Of a stretch of 53,035 bases of DNA, positions 26,125 to 35,500 are shown in pieces. Under the pieces are notes generated by a model. The model was given only the letters and a program-made list of their open reading frames with translations. It did no database searches and was not told the DNA's origin. The stretch is from AA29 sp041481445. Its GTDB lineage: Bacteria > Acidobacteriota > Vicinamibacteria > Fen-336. The first letter of the stretch is position 1, and each line of letters starts with the position of its first letter. The stretch covers positions 1 through 53,035 of the forward strand of contig JBGPBV010000034.1 in assembly GCA_041481445.1 (NCBI GenBank), given 5' to 3'. A program made the position numbers and the translations under genes.

Positions 26125-27650
26125 GGCCTCCGCGGCGAGGAGGCGGGCCCCGAGCCCTCCGGCGGGGGGAGGGAGTCGTCCGCGGTCTCGGCCTGGGCCG
26201 CCTTGCGGAACTCCTCGTAGTCCTTGCGCGCGGCCTGCGCCAGCTCGGTCTGGCCGGCGGCCTGGTAGGCGCGCGCGAGCTGGAGGCGCAGGCTGCCGTC
26301 CATGTCCACGGGCAGGGCCTGCTTGAGGTGGGGGATCGCGTCCGCGGGGCGGCCCACCAGCGCGTAGGCCCGGCCCAGCGCGCCCTGGGCATGCGGCTCT
26401 TCGGAGTCGATGCGGACGGCCTTCTCCAGCCACGGGATCGCGCGCTCGGGCTGCTGCTGGGCGAGGAGGACGTCTCCCAGCAGGTAGCTCGGCCCCGGCT
26501 CGTCCGGCGCTGCGCGCACGAGCTCCTCGAGGACGCGCTGGGCGCCCGCGAAGTCCTGGTTCAGGCGCAGGGTCACCGCCAGCTCCGTCTGCAGCCGTGG
26601 ATCGCCGGGCGCCTTGGCGATCGCCTTCCGCCAGTCGTCGATCGATTCCGCGTAACGGCGCTGGTCGCGGGCGACCTGCGCCCGGCGCTCGTACGAGAAG
26701 GCGGACGGCGGCAGCGCGGCCAGGCGGTCGAAGGCGCGCGTGGCCAGCGCGTCGTAGGCCCGGGCCAGCCAGTACGACCGCTCCGACGTCTTGGCGCCCG
26801 GCTCCGACGCCGCCACCACCACGTCGTGGTACTTGCCGGCGGAGAACAGGCACTCGAGGACCGCGCGCGGGCAGTCGGGGGGAGGCAGCCGATGCTCCCG
26901 CTCCTCCTCGATCGCGGCCCAGTCCGCGTGGCCCGCGGCCCGATAGATGCCGGCCACCGAGGCGTGGACGCCGCGCATCCCCGGGCGCCGCTCGAGCGCG
27001 TCGTGGTACAGGTGGAAGGCGGCGGTGCGCTGTCCGCCCCGCAGGCGCGCGTCGGCGGCGAGGACGAGGCTGAACGTGGACTCCGGATCCCGGTCCACCA
27101 TCGCCTCCACCGTCTCCCCGGCCAGGTCCTCGTAGGTCTGTCCGAGGTTGAACCAGACGGCGGGATCGGAAGGCGCGAGCTCGGTCAGGCGGCGCAGGTG
27201 GGGCTCGGCCTCGGGGCGGCGGTCGAGGGCGAGGAGCGCCTCCGCGAGCATCGAGCGCGCGTCGACGCTCGCGGGATCGAGCTTCACCGCCTTCTGCAGC
27301 GGGGCGACGGCGTCTTCCTCGCGGCCCAGCCGCAGGCGCGACGCGCCCAGGAAGAGGTTGCCGGGCAGCGACTCGGGCTGCCGCCGGACCGCCGATTCCA
27401 GCGGCGCGATCGCGTCCTGGTCCTTGCCGGCCAGGTGCAGCGCCATCCCGAGGTTCACGAGCAGAAGGGCGTCGCCGGGGACGGCCTTGACCAGCTCGCG
27501 ATAGGCCGCCGCCGCCTCCGCGTAGCGGCCGGCCGCCATCAGCTCCTTGGCCGCCCGCGATCTCGCGGCCAGGGCGTCCTCCGGCGGCGGAGCCTGGGCG
27601 GCCAGCGCGAGCAGGAGAACGAGAAATGCGGCCACGACCGATCGTCGCAC
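26121..27650 (-). CDS. Exported tetratricopeptide-repeat protein
   Basis: A 509-residue protein with a signal peptide (MRRSVVAAFLVLLLALAAQ) and TPR units through most of its length: about residues 35-180 (AGRYAEAAAAYRELVKAVPGD and followers), and about 330-480 (LDQP-type spacing, QPERAIPWLEKAVRI, GRPADAIPHLKQALPV). TPR arrays form scaffolds for protein-protein contacts, here outside the cytoplasm. The C-terminus is acidic and Pro-rich. It converges on the SBBP gene with a shared CTAG stop and is divergent from the Gfo/Idh gene with only 32 bases between starts, so their promoters must overlap. Confidence 0.87.
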   Translation of the reverse strand: MRRSVVAAFLVLLLALAAQAPPPEDALAARSRAAKELMAAGRYAEAAAAYRELVKAVPGDALLLVNLGMALHLAGKDQDAIAPLESAVRRQPESLPGNLFLGASRLRLGREEDAVAPLQKAVKLDPASVDARSMLAEALLALDRRPEAEPHLRRLTELAPSDPAVWFNLGQTYEDLAGETVEAMVDRDPESTFSLVLAADARLRGGQRTAAFHLYHDALERRPGMRGVHASVAGIYRAAGHADWAAIEEEREHRLPPPDCPRAVLECLFSAGKYHDVVVAASEPGAKTSERSYWLARAYDALATRAFDRLAALPPSAFSYERRAQVARDQRRYAESIDDWRKAIAKAPGDPRLQTELAVTLRLNQDFAGAQRVLEELVRAAPDEPGPSYLLGDVLLAQQQPERAIPWLEKAVRIDSEEPHAQGALGRAYALVGRPADAIPHLKQALPVDMDGSLRLQLARAYQAAGQTELAQAARKDYEEFRKAAQAETADDSLPPPEGSGPASSPRRP

Positions 27651-27682
27651 GCGATAGACTTCGAGCCAAACAGGGGGTCCGC

Positions 27683-28912
27683 ATGCAGAGGCGAGAGTTC
27701 GTGAAGGCGTCCGCCGGCGCCGCCGCCGGGCTCGTGCTCGCCCGGCCGGGCACGGCGCTCGCCAGCCCCGCGAGTGACACTGTCTCCTTCGGGGTCATCG
27801 GCTGCGGGGGTCGGGGCCTGGCCGTGAGCAAGGAGCTCATGAACGCGGGGGCGCGGGTGGTCGCCCTGGCCGACCTCTTCGACGACCGGCTGGCCGAGAT
27901 CCACGAGAAGCTCGACGCCCACGCGGACGAGAAGGGCCTGCCCAAGGCGATCGACCGCGCCCTCGTCTTCAAGGGGCCGGAGGCCTTCCACCAGCTCCTG
28001 GCCGCGCCCGTCGACGCCGTGCTCATCACCAGCCCGCCCTACTTCCACCCCGAGCACTTCGAGGCGGCGGTCGCCGCCGGCAAGCACACCTACCTCGAGA
28101 AGCCGGTGTCGAGCGACGTCCACGGCGCGCAGCGCGTGGAGAAGACGGGCCAGAAGGGCGCGGGCAAGGTGAGCATGGCCGTCGGCTTCCAGTCCCACTA
28201 CGCCCCGCCCTACCAGGAGATGGTGCGGCGCATCCACGCCGGCCAGATCGGCGAGCTGGTATGCGCGCAGACCTACTACTACACGGAGGACCTCAAGCGG
28301 AAGGCGAAGCCGGGCATGCCGGCCACGGAGGCGCGCCTCCGGAACTGGGTCTTCGACCGCGTCCTGTCCGGCGACATCCTCGTCGAGCAGAACATCCACG
28401 TCCTCGACATCGTGAACTGGGCCCTGCGCGCGCACCCCGTGTCCGCGGTCGCCACCTGCGGCAAGAAGGCGCGCCTGGACGTGGACTGCTCGGACCATTT
28501 CTCGGTGACGTTCACCTACCCCGGCCACGTCCACGTCAGCTTCAACTCCACGCAGTTCAAGGGCAGCTACGACGCCAAGCTGCAGCGGTTCCTCGGGAGC
28601 AAGGGGTACGCGGAGGCCACCTTCGGCAAGGGCGGCGTCCGCATCGTGAGGGAGGACGACCCCTGGGACTCGGGGGCGGAGGAGGGGCTGAAGGACTCAG
28701 TGACGAAGAAGGCGGCCGCCTTCGTGGAGAGCATCCGGACCAAGAACTTCGTCAACGAGGTGGCGGGCGGCGTGGAGAGCACGCTCACCGCCATCCTCGG
28801 CCGCAGCGCCGCCTACGAGGGGCGCGAGAAGACCTGGGACGAGGTGGTGGGCAGCCACGCGCGCTGGAAGGAGAGGGTGGACATCTCGCCCCTGGCCCCG
28901 CCGAGGGCATGA
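27683..28912 (+). CDS. Tat-exported Gfo/Idh/MocA family oxidoreductase
   Basis: A 409-residue NAD(P)-type oxidoreductase. It starts with a twin-arginine signal (QRREFVKASAGAAAGLVL) ending near ALASPA. The Rossmann loop is VIGCGGRG (residues about 37-44), and the family's catalytic Lys lies in the EKPVSSDV motif. Exported members keep a tightly bound cofactor, because free NAD is absent from the periplasm, and act on sugars or oxidised glycosides. The start at 27683 places the RR motif at the N-terminus; the upstream extension is rejected. The stop overlaps the next TIM-barrel start as ATGA, so the two proteins are made together and probably act in the same pathway. Confidence 0.9.
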   Translation: MQRREFVKASAGAAAGLVLARPGTALASPASDTVSFGVIGCGGRGLAVSKELMNAGARVVALADLFDDRLAEIHEKLDAHADEKGLPKAIDRALVFKGPEAFHQLLAAPVDAVLITSPPYFHPEHFEAAVAAGKHTYLEKPVSSDVHGAQRVEKTGQKGAGKVSMAVGFQSHYAPPYQEMVRRIHAGQIGELVCAQTYYYTEDLKRKAKPGMPATEARLRNWVFDRVLSGDILVEQNIHVLDIVNWALRAHPVSAVATCGKKARLDVDCSDHFSVTFTYPGHVHVSFNSTQFKGSYDAKLQRFLGSKGYAEATFGKGGVRIVREDDPWDSGAEEGLKDSVTKKAAAFVESIRTKNFVNEVAGGVESTLTAILGRSAAYEGREKTWDEVVGSHARWKERVDISPLAPPRA

Positions 28913-29841
28913 TGGCGCTCACGCGCCGGCGCTTCCTGGAGACGGCGGCGGTCCTTTCCGCGGCGGCCGCGCTGCCCGCGCGCCGGGCCTCCGGGGCGGG
29001 CTCCCCGAAGAAGGCCGTGCTCGTCTCGATGCTGCCCAAGGAGCGGCCGTATCTCGATCGCTTCCGCATGGCCGTCGACGCCGGGTTCGCGGGGATCGAG
29101 ATGCAGACGGTGACGGACCCGAAGGAGGCCGAGGCCATCCGCGACGCCTCCAAGAAGTCGGGGCTGCGCATCCATTCCGTGATGAACTCCGACCACTGGA
29201 AGTTCCCGATCTCGAGCGCGGAGGCGGAGGTCGTCGCCCGGAGCGTGGCCGGGATGGAGACCTCGCTCGGCAACGCGAAGCTCTGGGGCGCGGACGCGGT
29301 GCTGCTCGTCCCGGCGGTGGTCAACCCGCAGACGTCGTACAAGGATGCCTGGACGCGCTCGCAGGCGGTGATCCGCGAGCGCATCCTGCCCAAGGCCGCC
29401 GAGCTCGAGGTGATCGTGGCGGTGGAGGAGGTCTGGAACAAGTTCCTCCTGAGCCCGCTCGAGTTCGCGCAGTACGTGGACGAGATGAAGTCGCCCTGGC
29501 TCAAGGCCTACTGCGACGTCGGCAACATGGTCTTCTACGGCTACCCGCAGGACTGGATCCGCACCCTGGGCCCGCGCATCGCCAAGGTCCACCTCAAGGA
29601 CTTCAAGCTCGACCGCCCGAACGGACGGTTCAACTGGGTCAACCTGGGCGAGGGCGACGTCGACTGGGTCGAGGTCCGCCAGGCCTTCAACGACGTCGCG
29701 TACGACGGCTGGATGACGACCGAGCTGAGCGCCCCGGCGGGCGGCGGCGATGCCGCGTACCTCAAGGACGTCTCGGGGCGCTTCGACCGCTTCCTGGCCC
29801 GGGAGAAGCCAGTGGACCGGCCGGTGGAGAAGGCGACCTAG
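28909..29841 (+). CDS. Tat-exported TIM-barrel sugar isomerase/epimerase-like protein
   Basis: A 310-residue protein with a Tat signal (LTRRRFLETAAVLSAAAAL) and an AP-endonuclease-2-like TIM barrel. Metal ligand positions are visible at E173/E174 (VAVEEVWN), D203 (YCDVGNM), H228 (KVHLKDFK) and E272 (MTTELSAP). Two adjacent ATG codons (28909 and 28912) are possible starts; the first overlaps the stop of the Gfo/Idh gene. Pairing of a Gfo/Idh dehydrogenase with this kind of TIM barrel recalls enzyme pairs that oxidise a glycoside at C3 and then eliminate the aglycone; that function is inferred. Confidence 0.87.
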   Translation: MMALTRRRFLETAAVLSAAAALPARRASGAGSPKKAVLVSMLPKERPYLDRFRMAVDAGFAGIEMQTVTDPKEAEAIRDASKKSGLRIHSVMNSDHWKFPISSAEAEVVARSVAGMETSLGNAKLWGADAVLLVPAVVNPQTSYKDAWTRSQAVIRERILPKAAELEVIVAVEEVWNKFLLSPLEFAQYVDEMKSPWLKAYCDVGNMVFYGYPQDWIRTLGPRIAKVHLKDFKLDRPNGRFNWVNLGEGDVDWVEVRQAFNDVAYDGWMTTELSAPAGGGDAAYLKDVSGRFDRFLAREKPVDRPVEKAT

Positions 29842-29929
29842 CCACGTTCGCCGACGTGAATCCGGGGGGCAGAGCGGGCGAACCGGATGTTCAGTATCCA
29901 TAAACATTTGAGACCAAAGGGTTTGCCGG

Positions 29930-29958
29930 TTGACCTCGAGCGGCTGATCCTCTACCAT
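29930..29958 (+). promoter_or_regulatory. Putative promoter of the lipoprotein gene
   Basis: TTGACC (29930-29935) and TACCAT (29953-29958) are separated by 17 bases, about 55 bases before the lipoprotein ATG, in a locally AT-richer stretch. Confidence 0.55.
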
Positions 29959-30013
29959 GCCGGATGCGGCCGGGGTGCCACACGGGGCGTGCCTTCACGA
30001 AGGAGGTCGAGGA

Positions 30014-30577
30014 ATGACGCGCCGCACAATCCACGGAGGCTTGGTGGCCGTCGCCCTGGCGGCGGCGCTGATGACCGGTTGCGGCAGTGATTCGCCCACC
30101 GCGGCCACGCCGACGCCTTCACCGGTCGCCCAGGCCACTCCCACTCCGGCCCCCACGCCGGCGCCAACGCCGACTCCCACCCCCGAGCCCACTCCGTGCC
30201 CCGGCTGCGACGGCTTCGGCCAGAACACCAACCCCCCGGCGCGCCTGAACCTGCGCCTCTACTCGATCGAGGTGGGCGGCGTGCCGACGGATCCCGGCGT
30301 CGTGTGCACGAACGGGTGCCCGACCACGTTCGCGAACATCCCCATCGGGGCGACGGCGCGCCTGGACGTGATCGCGAAGGACGCGTTCAACCGCGAGACG
30401 ATCGGCACCGAGGCCGTCGACTTCATCGTCAGCGACCCCTCTCTCGTGATCCTCCGGAACCAGGGCAACTCGCACCAGCGACGCCTCCAGGCCGTGAAGC
30501 CGGGGACGGTCGAGGTCTTTGCCGTCCAGCAGGGCGCCCGCTCGGGCACGCTGACGCTGAGCCTGACCGCCAACTGA
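30014..30577 (+). CDS. Lipoprotein with Thr-Pro linker, unknown function
   Basis: A 187-residue protein with a signal peptide and lipobox (LMTGC, C23), so anchored in a membrane by lipid. Residues 32-61 are a Thr/Pro/Ala linker made of TPTP, APTP and similar units, then a short CPGC motif and a beta-rich domain (about 75-187) with ATARLDVIAKDAFNRETIG and strands resembling an immunoglobulin-like or Big-type fold (GTVEVFAVQQGARSG). Two further Cys (VCTNGC) could form a disulfide. Function is unknown. The ATG follows GGAGGTCGAGGA. Confidence 0.8.
   Translation: MTRRTIHGGLVAVALAAALMTGCGSDSPTAATPTPSPVAQATPTPAPTPAPTPTPTPEPTPCPGCDGFGQNTNPPARLNLRLYSIEVGGVPTDPGVVCTNGCPTTFANIPIGATARLDVIAKDAFNRETIGTEAVDFIVSDPSLVILRNQGNSHQRRLQAVKPGTVEVFAVQQGARSGTLTLSLTAN
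30107..30196 (+). repeat. Thr-Pro-rich tandem linker
   Basis: Short degenerate repeats of ACN-CCN codons encode a TPxP linker between the lipid anchor and the globular domain. It is a flexible spacer, not a mobile element. Confidence 0.8.
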
Positions 30578-30655
30578 GCTCGGTCATCGCCTGAGCCGGG
30601 AGTGGCGGCGAGGCGCCCCTTCGCGGTCGCCGCGCCGGCGGTATCATCCCGTCCC

Positions 30656-31573
30656 ATGCTTCCCGACGCCCTCCGCCGCGCTCTGACTGCGGCCGTGCTC
30701 GCGATCGGCGCCCCGGCCTGGGCGCAGTCGCCCGCGCCCGCTCCTCGCCGCTTCGTCATCGACTCCCATCAGCACTACCAGGACGCCCCCGACTACTTCG
30801 ACCGGCTGGTGAGCACCTACCGCGCGCACAACGCCATGGCCTGCGTGCTCACGCCCATGAAGTTCTTCGCCGCCCTGAAGAAGGGCGCCGCCGCCTATCC
30901 GGACGTCGTGATCCCCTACGGGCAGATCGACGTGGACAGCCCGCAGGCCATCGCGGAGGTGGAGGCCTTCGCCGCCGGCGGATGCAAGGGCATCAAGATG
31001 CACACGCCGCGCCTGGACTGGGACGACGAGTCGTACTTCCCGATCTACGCGAAGATCCAGGACCTGGGCCTGGTCGCGCTCTTCCACACCGGGATCGTGT
31101 GCACGATCGTGGACGGGGCCTGCGGCTCGAGCGAGGGGCCGCAGAAGTCGTCCATGGCGCGCATGCGCCCGTCGTACCTGCACACCATCGCGCGCGCGTT
31201 CCCGCGCCTGCGGGTCCAGGGCGCGCACCTGGGCAACCCCTGGTACGACGAGGCGGCGGAGGCCGCGCGCTGGCAGAAGAACCTCTACTTCGATCTCACC
31301 GGCTCCTCCCTCATCAAGAAGGAGAAGAACCTCGCCGTCTTCAAGGAGTACCTCTGGTGGGAGGGGCCGACCGCGCACAGCCCGTCCGACGCCGTCTACG
31401 CCTTCGAGAAGCTCGTGTTCGGCACCGACGAGGCGCCGGAGGCGATCGACAACATGCTCGGCCGCTACGAGGCCATGCTCGAGGCCTGCTCGGTGCCCGA
31501 GAAGAGCCGCCGCCTGATCTACGGCGAGACGATGGCGCGCCTCCTCGGCATCCCCGTCCGCCCCGCCCGGTAG
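30656..31573 (+). CDS. Exported amidohydrolase-2 family metal-dependent hydrolase
   Basis: A 305-residue TIM-barrel hydrolase or decarboxylase of the amidohydrolase-2 type. Signal peptide 1-23 (ending APAWAQS). Metal-binding elements are IDSHQHYQ (HxH at the first strand), ALFHTGIV, GAHLGNPWYDEA and the terminal aspartate in FGTDEAPEA. The family includes decarboxylases and lactonases such as those acting on aromatic or sugar lactones; the substrate here is not known. The chosen ATG at 30656 gives a good signal peptide. The next gene, a creatininase, follows after 47 bases and may be co-transcribed. Confidence 0.83.
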   Translation: MLPDALRRALTAAVLAIGAPAWAQSPAPAPRRFVIDSHQHYQDAPDYFDRLVSTYRAHNAMACVLTPMKFFAALKKGAAAYPDVVIPYGQIDVDSPQAIAEVEAFAAGGCKGIKMHTPRLDWDDESYFPIYAKIQDLGLVALFHTGIVCTIVDGACGSSEGPQKSSMARMRPSYLHTIARAFPRLRVQGAHLGNPWYDEAAEAARWQKNLYFDLTGSSLIKKEKNLAVFKEYLWWEGPTAHSPSDAVYAFEKLVFGTDEAPEAIDNMLGRYEAMLEACSVPEKSRRLIYGETMARLLGIPVRPAR

Positions 31574-31620
31574 CGCGCGGCGCACGTAAGATACGGCTCC
31601 ATCCACGGAAAGGAGCCGTC

Positions 31621-32484
31621 ATGAAGCTCGCTCTCGTTCTCCTGGCCGCGGCCGCCGCCGCCGCCGCCACGCCGGACCTGCCCTACCGCTGGGACGAGCT
31701 GGTGGCCAGCGACTGGCCGGCCGCCCTCGAGCGCTCCGCCCGCACCTGCATCCTGCCCATCGGGATCCTGGAGAAGCACGGCCCCCACGCGCCCATCGGG
31801 TCCGACCTCATCCAGGTGCGCGAGATCTCGGCCCGCGCGGCCAGGCAGGAGTACGCCGTCGTGTTCCCGGACTACTTCTACGGCCAGATCAACGAGGCGC
31901 GCCAGCAGCCGGGCGCGTTCTCGCTGCCGCCGCCGGTGGTGTGGGACCTCCTCCAGGGCACCTGCGACGAGATCGGCCGCAACGGGTTCGACAAGATCGT
32001 GATCGTCAACGGCCACGGCGGCAACCCGCAGCTCCTGCGCTACTTCATCCAGACCCAGCTCGGGAAGCGCCGCGACTACGTCGTCTACCTCTTCGACCCC
32101 GCCGCCGACCCCGCGGTGGACGAGAAGGTGAAGCAGCTCCACAAGTCGGATCCGGCGGGAGACATGCACGCGGGGGAGCGCGAGACGGCGACCCTGCTCT
32201 ACCTGCGGCCGGACCTCGTCAAGATGGACCGCGCCACCCTGGAGTCGGGCGAGAACCAGAAGCGCCTGGCCACTCCCGGCCTCTACAACGCGATCTGGTG
32301 GTACGCGGGGTTCCCGAACCACTACGCGGGTGAAGGGGCCACCGCCACCCGCGAGCTGGGCCAGGTCCTCACGGAGGGGCGCATCGACGCGCTGGTGAAG
32401 GCGCTCCGGACGGTGAAGGCGGACACGAAGTCGCTCGCCCTCCAGAAGGAGTACTACGACCGCGTGGAGAAGGTCGGGCGCTGA
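31621..32484 (+). CDS. Exported creatininase family amidohydrolase
   Basis: A 287-residue member of the creatininase family. A signal peptide (residues 1-17) is followed by the metal site ILPIGILEKHGPHAPIGSD, with E51, H53 and D62 as ligands, then VIVNGHGGN and DMHAGERETA, which complete the binuclear centre. Family members open cyclic amides (creatinine) or hydrolyse formamides and related bonds; several are involved in cofactor or sugar-lactone chemistry. An export signal is unusual. GAAAGGAG precedes the ATG. Two strong hairpins lie downstream. Confidence 0.87.
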   Translation: MKLALVLLAAAAAAAATPDLPYRWDELVASDWPAALERSARTCILPIGILEKHGPHAPIGSDLIQVREISARAARQEYAVVFPDYFYGQINEARQQPGAFSLPPPVVWDLLQGTCDEIGRNGFDKIVIVNGHGGNPQLLRYFIQTQLGKRRDYVVYLFDPAADPAVDEKVKQLHKSDPAGDMHAGERETATLLYLRPDLVKMDRATLESGENQKRLATPGLYNAIWWYAGFPNHYAGEGATATRELGQVLTEGRIDALVKALRTVKADTKSLALQKEYYDRVEKVGR

Positions 32485-32495
32485 AGGGCGAGTGA

Positions 32496-32527
32496 GCAGC
32501 CGGAGGCGGGAACGGCCCTCCGGCTGC
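32496..32527. terminator. Hairpin downstream of the creatininase gene
   Basis: Perfect 11-base arms GCAGCCGGAGG and CCTCCGGCTGC with a ten-base loop, starting 11 bases after the creatininase stop. No U-run follows. Confidence 0.6.
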
Positions 32528-32537
32528 CCGTGAGGTC

Positions 32538-32567
32538 GAGGCCGCCCTCAGACGCTCGGGCGGCCTC
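32538..32567. terminator. Second hairpin between convergent genes
   Basis: Perfect 10-base arms GAGGCCGCCC and GGGCGGCCTC with a ten-base loop, followed on the plus strand by TCGTCTTCCTG. It lies 14 bases from the stop of the convergent BNR gene, so it may serve both directions. Confidence 0.65.
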
Positions 32568-32581
32568 TCGTCTTCCTGACG

Positions 32582-35500
32582 TCAGTGTCCGCCGTGGCCG
32601 CCGTGTCCGTCATGGTCGTCATCGTCGTCGTGGCGGCCGTCGTCGTCCCCCGGATCGAGCCGGAGCCGCCACACGCCCTGGCCGTGGGTGGCCGCGTAGA
32701 CGGCCTGCCTCTCCGGCGCGTAGATGAGGTGCGGCACGTCCAGGTTCGGGAGGCCAGGGGCGGCCGTCCTCCACATGCCCGAGTGCCCGTGGCTGGCCAC
32801 GACGCCGTAGTCGTTGGCCACGAGCAGGGTCCCCCGCCGGCTCACGACGACCGAGTTGGCGGGGATGTCGCCGTAGGCGAAGGGGCCGGTCCCATCGCGG
32901 TTCACGAAGGTCGCGGCGGGGGTGCCGCCGGGGGTGAAGGTGACCTCGAAGATGTGGCCGGGGGTGGCCGGCGTCTTCGCGTTGTAGCCGCTGTACGTGA
33001 TCCAGGCGTGATTCGGGTTGTGCCGGTCCACGAAGATCGAGGTCGGGTACCGCGGCGGCGCCGCGGGATCGAGGCTGTCGAGACGCGTGAAGACGACGTC
33101 GGAGCCGAGGGCGGCATTGGCGTTCTTCGAGATGAAGATGCGCCCGGTGCCGGTGGCGGCCCAGAGGGTGGCGGAGTCGCTCACGGCCCGCTCGTCGGCC
33201 GAGACGTAGAGGCCCTGCCGATCGGCGCCGTACTCCGGCGCGGTCAGGCGGCCGGACGGGCTCGGGTCGCCCAGCGCCTCCCAGTCGTCGCAGCGGTCGC
33301 CGGGGAGGTCGTAGACGCCGTTGCCGTTGAGGTCACCGAAGGCGCCGTACCAGATGTTGCAGTCCGCGCGGTGGGCGTCCTTGGCGGCCTGGGTGTCGCC
33401 GGTTCCGAAGAAGGGGTTCCGGCCATAGTTCTTCGAACGGAAGACGTGCTCGCGCCCGGTGTACATCCACCCCGCCGCGACCGGGTCCGTCACCGCCGGC
33501 ACCATGAAGGCGGAGGCCTCCAGGGCGTAGGGCGGCACCGAAGACGGATCGCCGATGGTGTCCGCGATCCAGTTCGCGTCCACCTGCTGCAGCGAGTCGT
33601 AGCGCACCATCAGTTGCCCGCTCTGGAACGAAGTCAGCGCGAACCGCGAATCGTGCCCGGTCGCGTCGTAGCGGTTCGGGCCCCCGTCGGCGATGTTGAT
33701 CTGCGTCCAGTTGTTCCGGTCGTCGACGGTCTCCCAGGAGCCGTTGTCCTGCGTCCCCGCAGCGAGGCGCTCGGGGTCGTTCCGGTCGTAGTCCATCGTG
33801 TAGGCGGCGAGGGTGCGCAGGCCGCGGTTGATGGCGTTGAGCGTCTGTGGGACGCGGGAGAGGACGACGTTGCAGAAGGCGATCCGTGACGGGATGGTGA
33901 ACGAGTGGGGCGGGGCCGTGCAGTCGGCGGTGTCGTCCACGAACTGGCCGTTCGACCGGTTGACGCCGCCGTCGCTGAAGTCGAAGAACTGCTTCCAGTC
34001 GAGAGGGTTCACGACGACGGCGTGGTGGTCGGGATGGAGGGTGCCCGGCTGCGTGCTGCTCCGGTCGTCCTCCGTCATGTCGGTGAACGTCACCCCCGCG
34101 TCCGTCGAGAGCAGCACCGCGCGGCCGTTGGAGCGGCCGGTGCCGGTGTTGTTCTCGTTGTACGAGTTGGCGCCGGAGAGGTACACGACGTCGGGGCCGG
34201 CGCCGGACAGGGGGGCGTTGTCGGGGTTGGCGGGGGCGTAGACGTAGTTGTCGTACGAGCATTGCGGCTCGCAGTAGGCGAAGCTGTAGGTCGGGAAGTC
34301 GAGCCAGGCCGCCTGTACGGTGGCGGCGGCGGTGGCGCGGACGGCGTCGTTGCGCCGCAGACGCGCGGCGGCGGTCCCCGTTCCCGTGTAGTTGCCGCCG
34401 CCCGCTCCCACGTACATCCGCGTCTCGCCGCTGGGCAGGACCACCACGTCGAACTCGTCACGCTCGGTGGTGGGGCCGCCGAGGGTGACGACGCCCCGCG
34501 GGAGCATGATCTGCTCCCAGGTGCCGGGATCGCCGTTCGACCGGGACCGCCAGATCCCGCGCGCGAAGAACGAGGCGTAGACCGTGTTCGGATCGACGGG
34601 ATCGATCTTGACGCGGCGGGCGCCGCGAGCCGAGCACGGCGTCTGGTTGAGCGAGACCTCGTCCGGGGTGTTGGCGGTGCAGAGCGCGGCCGCGCCCTGG
34701 TTCACGAGCGTCCAGGTCTGCCCCTCGTCCGTGCTGCGCCAGAGGCCGAAGTGCGGGGCGCCCGGGATGAGGGCGTCCGCGCCCCCGCAGCAGGTGTTGG
34801 AGATGCCGCGGGTGGCGCGGCCGCTGGCCACGAAGATCGTCCGCGAGTCGCCCGGCTTCACCTCGATCGAGCCGACGGCGCGGGCGCTGAACTCCGCGGA
34901 GCCGAACGGGCCTCGCCAGCCGCGTCCGCCGTTCTTCGACTTGTACAACCCGACGCCGACCTCGCAGCCGCTGCTGCAGGCGTTGGGCTCGCCCGTGCCC
35001 GCCCACAGAGTCCGATGGTCGTTGGGGTCGAGCTCGAGGGCGGACGTGTTCTGCTGGGCGAACTCCGGAGACACGAACTCCCACTCCGGCCCTTCGTACC
35101 GGCGGGTGGCGGGGTTGTCCACGGCCAGGGCGTTGTCCGTCCGCCACACGCCGCCGTTGGAGGCGGCGATCCAGAGCGTGCAGTTGTCGCGCCCGGGGCG
35201 GCAGTCGGGCGAGATCACGGCGTGGACGGTGCGACCGCCGAAGTTCTCGGTCCCGGAGGTGTACACCGTGCGGTCACGGAACTCGTTCGTGAGGTCGTTC
35301 TGCCCGTTCGTGGGGCCGAAAGGCTCCCATCGGCCCGTCCCGTGGTCGCCGCGGCCGAAGTAGCCGGACCAGTGGCGGCGCGCGGTCGCGAAGGCGGAGG
35401 AGGACGGCGTGGAGTTGTCGGCTCCGTCCACCGAGTGCTCGAGCCAGTCCTGCTCGGCGAAGCTCTGGGGGTTGTCCAGGATCTGCGACGGGACGTCGGG

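Noticed and set aside
24295..28029. 1244-codon minus-strand open frame over the SBBP, TPR and Gfo/Idh genes
   Set aside because: It spans genes on both strands and their junctions; composition is that of a GC-driven shadow.
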